Shown here: piece after piece, positions 26,289 through 34,649 of the stretch
Layout: the number at the start of each line of letters is the position of its first letter
How positions within the stretch are numbered: the first letter of the stretch is position 1
NCBI GenBank assembly: GCA_000824785.1
Contig: CCNB01000012.1
Coordinates: 195,319 to 259,318 of the forward strand
From: Mesorhizobium plurifarium
GTDB lineage: Bacteria > Pseudomonadota > Alphaproteobacteria > Rhizobiales > Rhizobiaceae
Length of the DNA: 64,000 nucleotides
Direction: 5' to 3'
Program-made: the position numbers and the translations under genes
Notes under the pieces: model-generated
The model's input: the letters and a program-made list of their open reading frames with translations, nothing else
Database searches by the model: none
Told to the model about the DNA's origin: nothing

Positions 26289-27392
26289 CTATCTGACCTC
26301 AAAGAGTGCCGGTCCAAGCGCCTTGTGGTCGACGGAAATGCCGAGACCTGGGCCGGATGGAGCCCTACCCCGACCCTCCTTGGACCGCGGCAGATAACCC
26401 GCGACATGCTCCTTGGTCCAATCGTTGAAGAAGGAGGCATGCAGCAGGGCTTCGGCCTGGGTGCTTGCGGCGACGTGGGCAACCGCAGCCGTCGTAACGT
26501 CGCCGCCCCACACGTCCTCGATGCACATCGTCATTCCAAGGTCCTGGGCTTGGCCGCGCATCCGGACCGCGCCGGTGATGCCACCGAGTCGACCGAGCTT
26601 GATGTTCACCGAGCCGGCGCCGGCTTCGTATTTTGCGCGATAAAGCTCGGCCGAATTGACGACGGACTCATCCATGACCAGCGGCAGTGAGCTCATCTTC
26701 TGGACAATGGCGCAGTCGGCAGTATCACGACAGGGTTGCTCGACATAGACGTTGAGGCCGGCCAGCTCGCGAACCGCGATGATGCCGGCCTGCAGATTCC
26801 AGCCGCCGTTCGAATCGGCGATGATCACCGCATCATCCCTGCAAGCTTCGACGACGCTGCGCGTCCGCCTGGCGTCATCGAATGGATCATTGCCGACCTT
26901 GACCTGGAACCGATTGATCCCGGCCTTGCTGCGCATCCTGACAAATTCGGCCATCTGCTCGGGCGAGGCGAGCGGAACGGCCTCGTAGAGCGGAAAAGCC
27001 TCCTGCGTCGTCCCGCCGATCAGCGTCGAGATTGGAAGGTTGGCGACTTTTCCCAGGATGTCCCAGCAGGCAATGTCGATGGCGCTCTTGGCGTTGTTCT
27101 GCCCGAGAAGAACGGCATCCATCGCCTGGTGGACTCTCGACAGGTTCGTCGGATCGAGGTCGATGATAACGGACGCCAGAACCCTGATGGCTTCGCGCGT
27201 ACCCTCGGCGAATGTCGGTAAATAAGTTCCGCCGAGAGTGCTGTTTTCGCCCCACCCTTCGACGCCAGCATCGGTGCGTATGCGCACCAGTGTTGATGCC
27301 TGGCTCTGCGCTGCGCGCCCCTTCGACATCACGTACTCGCCGTGGGCGTAGGTGAGTTCGTATCCGAAAGCATCGATCGCGGTGATTTTCAT
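26289..27392 (-). CDS. Mandelate racemase/muconate lactonizing enzyme-family protein (enolase superfamily)
   Basis: This 367-residue enolase-superfamily enzyme abstracts a proton alpha to a carboxylate. Metal ligands are seen as Asp in IIADSNGGW, Glu in YVEQPC and Asp in VMDESVV. A Lys in VNIKLGRLGG sits 24 residues after the last Asp, as in the muconate-lactonizing subgroup. The second-strand Lys-x-Lys motif is altered to Gln-x-Lys (FQVKVG), so racemase chemistry may be impaired and dehydration is favoured. Candidates include cis-3-hydroxyproline-type dehydratase, betaine epimerase or sugar-acid dehydratase. Operator copy B and a TTGACA promoter precede it. Confidence 0.87.
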   Translation of the reverse strand: MKITAIDAFGYELTYAHGEYVMSKGRAAQSQASTLVRIRTDAGVEGWGENSTLGGTYLPTFAEGTREAIRVLASVIIDLDPTNLSRVHQAMDAVLLGQNNAKSAIDIACWDILGKVANLPISTLIGGTTQEAFPLYEAVPLASPEQMAEFVRMRSKAGINRFQVKVGNDPFDDARRTRSVVEACRDDAVIIADSNGGWNLQAGIIAVRELAGLNVYVEQPCRDTADCAIVQKMSSLPLVMDESVVNSAELYRAKYEAGAGSVNIKLGRLGGITGAVRMRGQAQDLGMTMCIEDVWGGDVTTAAVAHVAASTQAEALLHASFFNDWTKEHVAGYLPRSKEGRGRAPSGPGLGISVDHKALGPALFEVR

Positions 27393-27424
27393 GTCGGTTC
27401 CGGCGCCGCTTGGTTTTGGTTATT

Positions 27425-27445
27425 GGTAACCGGTAATATGTCACC
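27425..27445. promoter_or_regulatory. Shared regulatory site, copy B (operator)
   Basis: A 21-bp element starting GGTAACCGGT and ending ATGTCACC. Its complement matches copy A at 18 of 21 positions. It lies 32 bases before the enolase-superfamily gene and 68 bases before the divergent DapA-family gene, and contains the -10 of the leftward promoter. Confidence 0.65.
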
Positions 27446-27462
27446 TTCTACATGGTTGTCAA
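27433..27462 (-). promoter_or_regulatory. Sigma70-like promoter of the enolase/DapA-family operon
   Basis: On the minus strand TTGACA (27457-27462) is followed after 18 bases by TATTAC (27433-27438), with operator copy B covering the -10. Confidence 0.6.
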
Positions 27463-27513
27463 TTCCACGATTTGGGGGTATGAAGCGGCCACTTCGACCT
27501 GGGAGAACCTGAA

Positions 27514-28473
27514 ATGAACGCCAATGTCTTTTCCGGCTGCATGCCGGCGCTGATGACGCCTTGCACGAACGACCGCCTTCCCGACTTCGACGCGCTCGTG
27601 CGCAAGGGCCACGAGCTGATCGCCGCCGGCATGTCGGCGGTGGTCTATTGCGGCTCCATGGGCGATTGGCCGCTGCTCACCGACCAGCAGCGCATGGAAG
27701 GCGTCGAGCGCCTCGTCAAGGCCGGCGTGCCGGTCATCGTCGGCACCGGCGCGGTCAACACGGCCAGCGCCGTGGCCCACGCCGCCCATGCCCAGAAGGT
27801 CGGCGCACGGGGCTTGATGGTCATCCCGCGCGTCTTGTCGCGCGGGCCTTCGGTGACGGCCCAGCGCCACCACTTCGAGGCGATCCTTGCCGCCGCCCCC
27901 GACTTGCCGGCGGTGATCTACAACAGCCCCTACTACGGCTTTGCCACGCGCGCCGATCTGTTCTTTGCGCTGCGCGCCGAACATCCGAACCTGGTCGGCT
28001 TCAAGGAGTTCGGCGGACCGGCGGATCTGCGCTATGCGGCGGAAAACATCACCAGCCGCGACGACGAGGTTGCGCTGATGATCGGCGTCGACACCGCCGT
28101 CTTCCACGGCTTTGTCAATTGCGGCGCCTCGGGCGCCATCACCGGCATCGGCAACGTGCTGCCCAAGGAAGTGCTGCATCTCGTCGCTCTCAGCCAGGCG
28201 GCGGCGAAGGGCGATGCCGAAGCGCGCCGGCTGGCGCTGGAGCTGGACACCGCTCTCGTCGTGCTGTCCTCCTTCGACGAGGGTCCGGACCTGGTGCTCT
28301 ATTTCAAGCACATGATGGTGCTCAAGGGTAACCCCGAATACCGGCTGCACTTCAACGAAACGGACGCGCTGAGCGACAGCCAGCGCGGCTATGCCGAGCA
28401 GCAGCTTAAGCTGTTCGACGCCTGGTACGCCCATTGGTCGAGGCAGCCTGTTATGGCGAAATACGCTGCCTGA
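27514..28473 (+). CDS. DapA-family lyase, possible 1-pyrroline-4-hydroxy-2-carboxylate deaminase-like
   Basis: This 319-residue second member of the dihydrodipicolinate synthase superfamily is distinct from the one at 25272. It has GCMPALMTPCTNDR, VVYCGSMGDWPLLTDQQR, the Tyr of VIYNSPYYGF and the Schiff-base Lys in LVGFKEFGGPADL. The CGSMGDWPLLTDQQR type is familiar from rhizobial catabolic clusters, and I associate it, from memory and without a search, with hydroxyproline-type deaminases. GGGAG precedes the ATG. It is divergent from the enolase-superfamily gene across operator copy B. Confidence 0.87.
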   Translation: MNANVFSGCMPALMTPCTNDRLPDFDALVRKGHELIAAGMSAVVYCGSMGDWPLLTDQQRMEGVERLVKAGVPVIVGTGAVNTASAVAHAAHAQKVGARGLMVIPRVLSRGPSVTAQRHHFEAILAAAPDLPAVIYNSPYYGFATRADLFFALRAEHPNLVGFKEFGGPADLRYAAENITSRDDEVALMIGVDTAVFHGFVNCGASGAITGIGNVLPKEVLHLVALSQAAAKGDAEARRLALELDTALVVLSSFDEGPDLVLYFKHMMVLKGNPEYRLHFNETDALSDSQRGYAEQQLKLFDAWYAHWSRQPVMAKYAA

Positions 28474-28497
28474 CCTATAAACCTGCCAGAGACATTC

Positions 28498-29005
28498 TCA
28501 GACGCCATATAGTGGGCGGCCCCGGCCGCCCGCTCGCCTCTCGGATGGGCGGCCTATTTCCGGCCTGAGGGGCTTTGACGACCGGCCTGCACTCCGGCGT
28601 TGGTGCGGCTCGCCATCTGAATCATGGTCGGCAATCAGCGAAAGGTAACGCTCAAGCGCCTTCGCGAACTTGGCGTGCCAGATTTCATGCGCGGTAGCCA
28701 AATCCCCGTTCCGCAGACTCTCGAAAAGCTTAACCACGCACCTCTCTGCGTCACCTTTTCGATCTGTGTAGACGACACCCAGGTGGTGGTTGAATCGCCT
28801 AACGTCGGGCGTCAGCTCGGAAAAGTATTGCATGGTCCGCTGCAATCCCGTCGCGTCGATGATCGCCTGCTGGAATTCAAGATCGTTGCGAATGGTCTCG
28901 GCCTGGCTATCGAGCTTCGCGAATTTGACCGCGTTGCCGGCGAGTTTCTCCAACCGCCTGAGGTCGGCGGTGGCCAGGCGACCGGCTCCGGACGGAGTCG
29001 TTTCG
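28498..29005 (-). pseudogene. GntR/FCD regulator remnant, DNA-binding domain missing
   Basis: The minus strand encodes an FCD-type ligand-binding domain: TADLRRLEKLAGNAVKFAKLD, then ETIRNDLEFQQAIIDATGLQ, RFNHHLGVVYTDRKG and the final AHEIWHAKFAKALERYL. The frame is closed upstream by a TAG near 29005, and no winged-helix head is found in any frame. The C-terminal tail runs into low-complexity Arg-rich sequence. It is an inactive regulator fragment. Confidence 0.65.
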
Positions 29006-29264
29006 GCCTAGAGCTCAGTGGCGGACGCTCGGGTGCCACCCGACGCTGATGCTCCTTTATCCAGCCGATTGTGACATTGGTTCCATGACATCGAACGACA
29101 ACATTGCATTTCCAATAGATTCTTTTGGAAACGGAAAGCCGCCGCACCCTCCTTCGAAGTGCGACGTATCTTTTCGGCATTTGACCCACATCGTAAGATT
29201 CGAGCTACTGCCGTAATACATCCTGACCGCCAATCCTTCTTAAGCTCCCGAAACAGAGAGTCAC
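29006..29264. other. Upstream region of the LysR gene, no gene seen
   Basis: This stretch separates the GntR remnant from the LysR gene and is more AT-rich than its surroundings in its right half, as expected for a promoter region. Short frames on either strand match nothing recognisable. Confidence 0.4.
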
Positions 29265-30185
29265 TTGAAGAAATCACCTGTGTACCTCAATGCTCTGCGC
29301 GCTTTCGAAGCCAGTGCACGTCACGGCAGTTTTTCGGGCGCTGGCAAGGAACTCAATGTTACGGCGGCTGCAGTCGGCCAGATGGTGCGAGGGCTTGAGG
29401 ATTGGCTGGGTATTCCGCTGTTTCATCGCAGCATCACCGGGAAGGCGAGGCTCGCCTTGACCGAAAGCGCCGAGCGCGCGCTTCCGGACATCCGAGCTGG
29501 ACTGGATCGCCTGGGAGTGGGGCTTGAACGGCTTCAGGAGTCAGCGACGAGCGGCATCCTCAATGTCACGGTTAGTCCGGCTTTTGCCGCCAAATGGCTG
29601 CTTCCGCGCATCGATCGCTTCCAGGCCAAATTCCCTGACACGGACATTCGGCTCGAAACGAGCCTGAAGCTTCTCGACTATAAGGCGCATGGCATCGACA
29701 TAGGGGTCCGATACGGAGACGGAAACTGGCCTGGCCTCGTCGCAGACAAGCTTATGGAGGAGGAGGTCTTTCCGGTCTGCTCGCCCAGTTTCCCGGACAT
29801 GGGAAATTTAGCCGAACCCGCTGATCTCGCTCGAACGACACTCGTCCACGACCTCTCCGTCGATCCAGCAATTGGTTTCATTACCTGGGACATCTGGCTG
29901 CGGGGAGCAGGTGTCCCTGAGAGTCAACCGACGAGGGGCATGAGAATCGACAATTCGGCTGCCGTGCTCCAGGCGGCGATCGAAGGACAGGGCGTGGCCT
30001 TGGCGCGCAGCATCCTGGCGCGCGACGATCTGGCGGCCGGACGGCTACAGCGGCTGTTCCCCGCAATCAAAGTGCCGTCAACTCTAGCCTATTATGTGGT
30101 CTATCGCGCGGAATATGCTTCATTGCCAAAGCTGCAGGCGTTCCGCAGTTGGCTAGTCGAGGAGGCGGCAGGTCGCCCCAGCTAA
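29265..30185 (+). CDS. LysR family transcriptional regulator (GcvA-like)
   Basis: This 306-residue LysR-type regulator has an N-terminal helix-turn-helix, LNALRAFEASARHGSFSGAGKELNVTAAAVGQMVRGLEDWLG. The effector-binding domain is of the GcvA type (VSPAFAAKWLLPRIDRFQAKFPD, GIDIGVRYGDGNWPGL). Translation starts at TTG, and the Leu/Asn-Ala-Leu-Arg-Ala-Phe pattern follows at the usual distance. It precedes the small barrel protein, amine oxidase, alcohol dehydrogenase and cupin genes on the same strand and is the likely regulator of that group. The effector is unknown. Confidence 0.9.
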   Translation: MKKSPVYLNALRAFEASARHGSFSGAGKELNVTAAAVGQMVRGLEDWLGIPLFHRSITGKARLALTESAERALPDIRAGLDRLGVGLERLQESATSGILNVTVSPAFAAKWLLPRIDRFQAKFPDTDIRLETSLKLLDYKAHGIDIGVRYGDGNWPGLVADKLMEEEVFPVCSPSFPDMGNLAEPADLARTTLVHDLSVDPAIGFITWDIWLRGAGVPESQPTRGMRIDNSAAVLQAAIEGQGVALARSILARDDLAAGRLQRLFPAIKVPSTLAYYVVYRAEYASLPKLQAFRSWLVEEAAGRPS

Positions 30186-30323
30186 GCCCATCATTTCCTC
30201 GGGCCAGCTTCACAGGCACCGGCAAAGCTTTTCTTTGTCGGCCGCAAGAAACTCTCATTTGTCAGGACGGCCCTTCAGCGGCAATCAGATGCCGGAGATT
30301 AGAAGACGCTGGAAAAGATAATC

Positions 30324-30605
30324 ATGGCTTACCTTGAGATCACGCTGCAGATCGCTCCCGAGAACCGAGGTGCCGCCGCCGACGTCTATCAGAAGTACAA
30401 GCAGCCGTTCCTTGCCCAGATTGCCGGCACAACTTCGAAGGAGCTTCTTATTGGCGACGATGACGTTCAGCTCCTCCACGGCTTCAAGAGCATTGAGGGC
30501 GCAAAAGCCTATGCCGACAGCGCAATGTTCAACGACGATGCCGTCACCGGACTGATGCCACTTCTGTCGGCTCGGCCGGAATTTCGCATTTACGCCACGG
30601 CTTGA
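30324..30605 (+). CDS. Small protein, probable dimeric alpha/beta-barrel (antibiotic biosynthesis monooxygenase-like)
   Basis: This 93-residue protein has no clear family motif. The pattern YLEITLQIAPENRGAAADVYQKYKQPF, a central strand ELLIGDDDVQLLHGF, the helix SIEGAKAYADSAMFN and a final strand EFRIYATA fits the ferredoxin-like fold of ABM/Dabb proteins, which act as small oxygenases or isomerases. It lies 40 bases upstream of an amine oxidase gene. The function is not assignable. Coding is supported by the purine-rich GGAAAAGA leader and conserved-looking composition. Confidence 0.6.
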   Translation: MAYLEITLQIAPENRGAAADVYQKYKQPFLAQIAGTTSKELLIGDDDVQLLHGFKSIEGAKAYADSAMFNDDAVTGLMPLLSARPEFRIYATA

Positions 30606-30645
30606 GCCACGACGACGACGAGCGCGGATCTGGACTCTGGTTCCA

Positions 30646-31785
30646 ATGGCTTGCTCAATTTCTCAAAGCATTCTGGTCGTCGGCGGTGGACTCGCCGGGT
30701 TGGCGGCTGCCTATCGCCTCCATCGTGCTGGCCTCGAGTTCACTATGATCGAGGCGCGGGAACGGCTGGGCGGACGCATCTTCACGGCTGGTCCCGCGGG
30801 CGAAGTTTCAAACGATGGATTTGATCTTGGTCCGTCCTGGTTGTGGCCTGACATGCACCCCGCGGTGCGCCGATTTGCAGATGAACTGGGGCTTGCGTTT
30901 TTCCCCCAGCATGCAGATGGCGCAATGCTGTTCCAGCGGTCACAAGAAGTCGAGCCGGAGCGCTATCGCGTGCTCCGGCAGGAACCGCCGTCCATGCGCC
31001 TCGTTGGCGGCAGCGGCTCAATCATTTCTGCGCTTGCGGCACGTTTTCCGCAGGGCCGCATACGCCTCGGTGCAAGAGCAATCTCAATTGTACGAACCAT
31101 CAAAGGCGTGATGGTCCGGTTCCAGGTTGCCGATGGTTCGTTTGAGGACCTCGAGACTGGCCATGTGATCTTCGCGATGCCGCCGCGCCTACTGGCGGAG
31201 ACGATGGAATTCGATCCCGCTCCGGACGGATCGTGTCAGAGACTGTGGCGCGACACACCGACCTGGATGGCTCCCCATGCCAAATTCTTTGCCCTTTATG
31301 ACACGCCATTCTGGCGCCCAGCGGGACTTTCAGGCGCCGCGCAGAGCATGACAGGTCCGCTCGTTGAAATCCATGATACCACCACGGCATCGGGGAAGGC
31401 TGCCATATTCGGCTTTGTCGGCGTCCCAGCGCAATACCGAAGACAAGGTGGCGGAAAGGCCATCATCAATGCTGCAGTCGCGCAGCTTGGGCAATTGTTC
31501 GGACCTGAGGCGCTGACGCCGGTGACAACGCTTTACAAGGATTGGGCTGCCGATTCATCGACGGCGACATCTTTGGACCAGGTAGGTACCGGTCATCCGG
31601 CTGGCGGTAAGCGTGAGTGGGTTGATCGCAATTGGAGGGACTGGATAACGCTAGCAGGCAGCGAAACCGCCGCCCACGACCCGGGCTACCTGGCTGGGGC
31701 CATTGAGGCGGGAGAACGGGCCGCCGTTAGGCTGATCGACAGACAGATCGACAAAAGTGTCTTGCCCACCGCATTCGGCCAGTGA
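30646..31785 (+). CDS. Flavin-containing amine oxidase
   Basis: This 379-residue amine-oxidase-family flavoprotein has the N-terminal SILVVGGGLAGLAAAYRLHRAG and IEARERLGGRIFT, FDLGPSWLWPDMHP near residue 60, VIFAMPPRLLAETMEF as the second FAD segment and DPGYLAGAIEAGERAA at the C-terminus. It is shorter than classical monoamine oxidases (about 450) but carries all the FAD-contact motifs. It is followed 13 bases later by the alcohol dehydrogenase gene. An aldehyde produced from an amine could be passed to that enzyme. No membrane anchor or signal peptide is seen. Confidence 0.85.
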   Translation: MACSISQSILVVGGGLAGLAAAYRLHRAGLEFTMIEARERLGGRIFTAGPAGEVSNDGFDLGPSWLWPDMHPAVRRFADELGLAFFPQHADGAMLFQRSQEVEPERYRVLRQEPPSMRLVGGSGSIISALAARFPQGRIRLGARAISIVRTIKGVMVRFQVADGSFEDLETGHVIFAMPPRLLAETMEFDPAPDGSCQRLWRDTPTWMAPHAKFFALYDTPFWRPAGLSGAAQSMTGPLVEIHDTTTASGKAAIFGFVGVPAQYRRQGGGKAIINAAVAQLGQLFGPEALTPVTTLYKDWAADSSTATSLDQVGTGHPAGGKREWVDRNWRDWITLAGSETAAHDPGYLAGAIEAGERAAVRLIDRQIDKSVLPTAFGQ

Positions 31786-31798
31786 AGGAGCGCAAATT

Positions 31799-32839
31799 AT
31801 GAAAGGGACTTACAAGGCGATGCAGATCGGCATGTCTGGCAGTCTTGAACTGGTGGAGCGGCAAACGCCGACGCCGAGGGCTAGTGAAGTTCTCATTGCC
31901 GTGGAAGCCTGCGGTATCTGCGGAGCTGACGCCACCGACATCGACCGGGCTGATCGAACGCTGAGGCCGCCCCGCGTTCCCGGTCACGAGGTCGTCGGCC
32001 GCATCATCGCCCTGGGCGAGAACACGCCTTCGATCTGGAAGGTCGGTCAGCGCGTCGGCGTCGGCCGCCTCGGCGGTCATTGCAACGAGTGCGGCGAATG
32101 CCGCCGGGGCCGTTTCAACCTTTGCCGTGACCAGCCCACCGTCGGCTTCACTTGCGACGGAGGTTATGCAGAAATGATGATCGCGCGAGCGACGGGCCTC
32201 ATTTCCATTCCGGTCGAGTTGTCGTCGGAAGAAGCAGCACCGATTCTGTGCGCCGGCATTGCCACGTTCAACGCGCTCAAAAAGTCAGGCGCCGAGGCGG
32301 GCGATACCGTCGCCATCATAGGAATCGGCGGCCTCGGGCACATGGCTCTGCAATATGCTCGTAAAATGGGATTCCGTGTAGTGGCGGTCGGGCGCGGCGA
32401 AGATATCGCCGCGGATGCGGGACGGCTCGGCGCTCATCGTTACATCGATGCCAACAAGGAAAACGCGGCCGATGCGCTGAACGGCATGGGCGGCGCGAAG
32501 GCCATCCTTACGACGACCGGTAATTCAGCGGCCATCGCCGCGCTGATGCCTGCACTTGCGCCGGAGGGTCGCCTGGTGGTGCTCGGCGTCGGCAAAGATC
32601 CGCTCCAGGTCTCGACGGGATATCTGGTGGGGGCTGAACGTGGCATTATCGGCTCGATTACGGGGTCACCATTCGAAAACGAGAAGACGTTGGATTTCAG
32701 CGTCATGACGGGAGTGCGACCGATGATCGAAACCATGCCGCTGGAGCGAGCCGCGGAAGCGGTGCAAAAAATGAGGTCCGGCGACGTGAAGTTTCGGATA
32801 GTCTTGACGATGGGAGACCGATCCAATGCGCATCAATGA
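31799..32839 (+). CDS. Zinc-dependent alcohol dehydrogenase (MDR family)
   Basis: This 346-residue medium-chain dehydrogenase has catalytic-zinc ligands Cys in ACGICGAD and His-Glu in VPGHEVVG. The structural-zinc cluster lies in CNECGECRRGRFNLC, and the cofactor motif is IIGIGGLGHMALQYA. Phe-x-Thr-Cys-Asp-Gly-Gly-Tyr-Ala-Glu after the zinc lobe is typical of AdhA-like enzymes. AAGGAG lies 8 bases before the ATG at 31799, which is preferred over an upstream codon at 31757 inside the preceding gene. The end overlaps the cupin gene by 14 bases. Confidence 0.92.
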   Translation: MKGTYKAMQIGMSGSLELVERQTPTPRASEVLIAVEACGICGADATDIDRADRTLRPPRVPGHEVVGRIIALGENTPSIWKVGQRVGVGRLGGHCNECGECRRGRFNLCRDQPTVGFTCDGGYAEMMIARATGLISIPVELSSEEAAPILCAGIATFNALKKSGAEAGDTVAIIGIGGLGHMALQYARKMGFRVVAVGRGEDIAADAGRLGAHRYIDANKENAADALNGMGGAKAILTTTGNSAAIAALMPALAPEGRLVVLGVGKDPLQVSTGYLVGAERGIIGSITGSPFENEKTLDFSVMTGVRPMIETMPLERAAEAVQKMRSGDVKFRIVLTMGDRSNAHQ

Positions 32840-33506
32840 TGACTTGACGAAGCCGGTCATCGTTCACGCTGCCAGGCTCGACTGGATACAAAGTCCAGCC
32901 GCGGGCGTCGAGCGCCGCATGCTCTATCGCGTTGGCGGCGAAGTCGCTCGGGCGACTTCGATCGTCCGCTACGCTCCCGGGAGTGCCTTTCCGCGCCATG
33001 TGCATGCCGGCGGCGAAGAAATTCTCGTCCTCGAGGGAACCTTCCAGGACGAGCATGGTGACTATCCAGCGGGAAGCTATTTCCGTAACCCGCCCGGAAC
33101 CTCGCATGTGCCGGCGGCGGAAGGCGGTTGCACGATCTTCGTCCGTCTTTGGCAGTTCCGGAAGGGCGACGACGTGCAGATCGTCCGCCGGCCCGGCGAG
33201 GGTGAAGCAGCACAGCTGCGTAACGGATCCGAAGAGGCACGCGTCCTGTTCTACGACGCCAAGGAGCGTGTCTCGATCGAGCACTGGCGGCCTCATTCCT
33301 CCATAGCGGTCGATAATCACAGCGGCCTCGAGTTCCTTGTGCTGTCCGGTGACCTCACCATCGGCGGCGAGAACCTGGAACAGCAAAGCTGGGCTCGCTT
33401 GCCCGCGGGCAAGCGACTTGAGGCGACGACAGGTCCAAACGGCGTCCAGATCTGGATCAAGGATGCCCCTCTTCAGCACCCTGACGTGTTGCCGATGCCA
33501 AGATGA
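32826..33506 (+). CDS. Two-cupin protein (ChrR anti-sigma-factor C-terminal-like cupin)
   Basis: This 226-residue protein has two cupin modules. The first has the metal-binding pattern FPRHVHAGGEEILVLEGTF and a later His in GTSHVPAAEG. The second, near residue 160-215, has HNHSG-like residues in VDNHSGLEFLVLSGDL but fewer ligands. The arrangement is that of ChrR-type cupins, which bind zinc or act as dioxygenases or isomerases on small acids. It overlaps the alcohol dehydrogenase gene by 14 bases, indicating co-translation. No anti-sigma domain is present, so an enzymatic or sensor role is open. Confidence 0.8.
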   Translation: MRINDDLTKPVIVHAARLDWIQSPAAGVERRMLYRVGGEVARATSIVRYAPGSAFPRHVHAGGEEILVLEGTFQDEHGDYPAGSYFRNPPGTSHVPAAEGGCTIFVRLWQFRKGDDVQIVRRPGEGEAAQLRNGSEEARVLFYDAKERVSIEHWRPHSSIAVDNHSGLEFLVLSGDLTIGGENLEQQSWARLPAGKRLEATTGPNGVQIWIKDAPLQHPDVLPMPR

Positions 33507-33590
33507 TGCCTACGGAGGGTTCTTCATGCGCCGCAAGGTCAACGCTATGGCTGCGTTTCGAAACTGAATTTGAGCAATCACCGGTATGGA

Positions 33591-34268
33591 CTATCGTCCC
33601 ATTTCCTGGGCAAGCTTCAGGAACCCGTCGATGTAGGAGGTCCTCTCCTCGTCGTGCCTCACACCAAGGTTGATGCTCTTCCGGATGCCGGAATCTCCCA
33701 GGCGCAGTGCGCGTATCAGCAGGCCGGATGCATCCTCGTGCAGGAGCCAATCGGGAAGAACCGTCACGCCCCGGCCCGCGCATACCAGTTGCAGCATCAG
33801 GTCAATGGTTTCCGCAGTGCGATGTTGACGCGGCCTGCAATGTGCCGGAACAAGGAATCGGGTGTAGATGTCCAGGCGCTCCAAAGTGACGGGAACCGTA
33901 ATCAACTCTTCGTCCAGGAGATCTTTCGGTTCAACGTATGCTCGGCTGGCAAGGGGGTGAGCCTCATGCACCATCAGAACGAGCTCGTAATCGAATACGG
34001 GAGTGAACAGTAGTTCCGGCGTCTCCACCGGATCCGGCGTTATCAACAGGTCAATCTCATAACCCAGCAGCGCTTCGACCCCGTCGAAGCGGAAGGCGGT
34101 GCGCACGTCGAAGTCCACGTCGGGCCATTGTGTCAGATAGGGAGTTGCAATTCTCGTCAGCCATCGCTGGCAGGGATGACACTCCATGCCGACGCGAAGC
34201 ACTCCCCTCCTCCCCAGCGCGAAGTCCGTCAGGACACGCTGCGCGTGCTCCAATCTCGCATTCACCAA
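33591..34268 (-). pseudogene. LysR (MetR-like) regulator lacking its DNA-binding domain
   Basis: The frame encodes 225 residues that correspond to the effector-binding part of a MetR-like LysR regulator: [53 protein letters not shown] and GRGVTVLPDWLLHED. The normal 85-90-residue winged-helix head is missing. The sequence stops matching at about 34265, exactly where a larC fragment on the other strand begins. The remaining start would be a TTG. It is most likely a truncated, inactive gene. Confidence 0.75.
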
Positions 34269-34613
34269 TGAAGTCGCAGTGCAGGAAAGAGTCGGTGTGA
34301 TCCAGTTCGAAATCGACGATCAGACCGGGGAGGAATTGGCCGCAGCCCTTGATCAAATTCGTTCTGCCGACGGCGTCATCGATGTGACCCAGTCCCCAGC
34401 CTTCGGCAAGAAGGGCCGGATGATGGCCTCCGTGCAAGTTCTCACCCGCCCCGACGCGATAGAGGCAATCGGCACGCTCTGCTTCCGACAGACCACGACC
34501 CTTAGCCCGCGCAGCCGGACCGAGGCACGCACCATCCTGCCCCGGCAGGCGTTCACGACCAGCAATGGAAGAGGGTGAAGCTAGCCGATCGCCCCGGCGG
34601 GCTGATGATATGG
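34265..34613 (+). pseudogene. larC: larC (nickel-pincer cofactor chelatase) C-terminal remnant
   Basis: The plus strand encodes [45 protein letters not shown] and a [22 protein letters not shown] segment, which matches the C-terminal domain of LarC/DUF111, the enzyme that inserts nickel into the lactate racemase cofactor. A stop is met at 34576, but [10 protein letters not shown], the family's next element, is readable one frame over to about 34613. The N-terminal two thirds of the gene are absent. It is a scrap abutting the truncated LysR gene, so a rearrangement joined the two. Confidence 0.7.
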
Positions 34614-34649
34614 CTTGTTGGCGTATACTGGCTCCGCTGCATAGCGAGA

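Noticed and set aside
28526..28545. GC-rich hairpin (GGGCGGCC and its complement) after the DapA-family gene
   Set aside because: It has no T-run on either strand and only a 2-base gap between the arms, so calling it a terminator is not justified.
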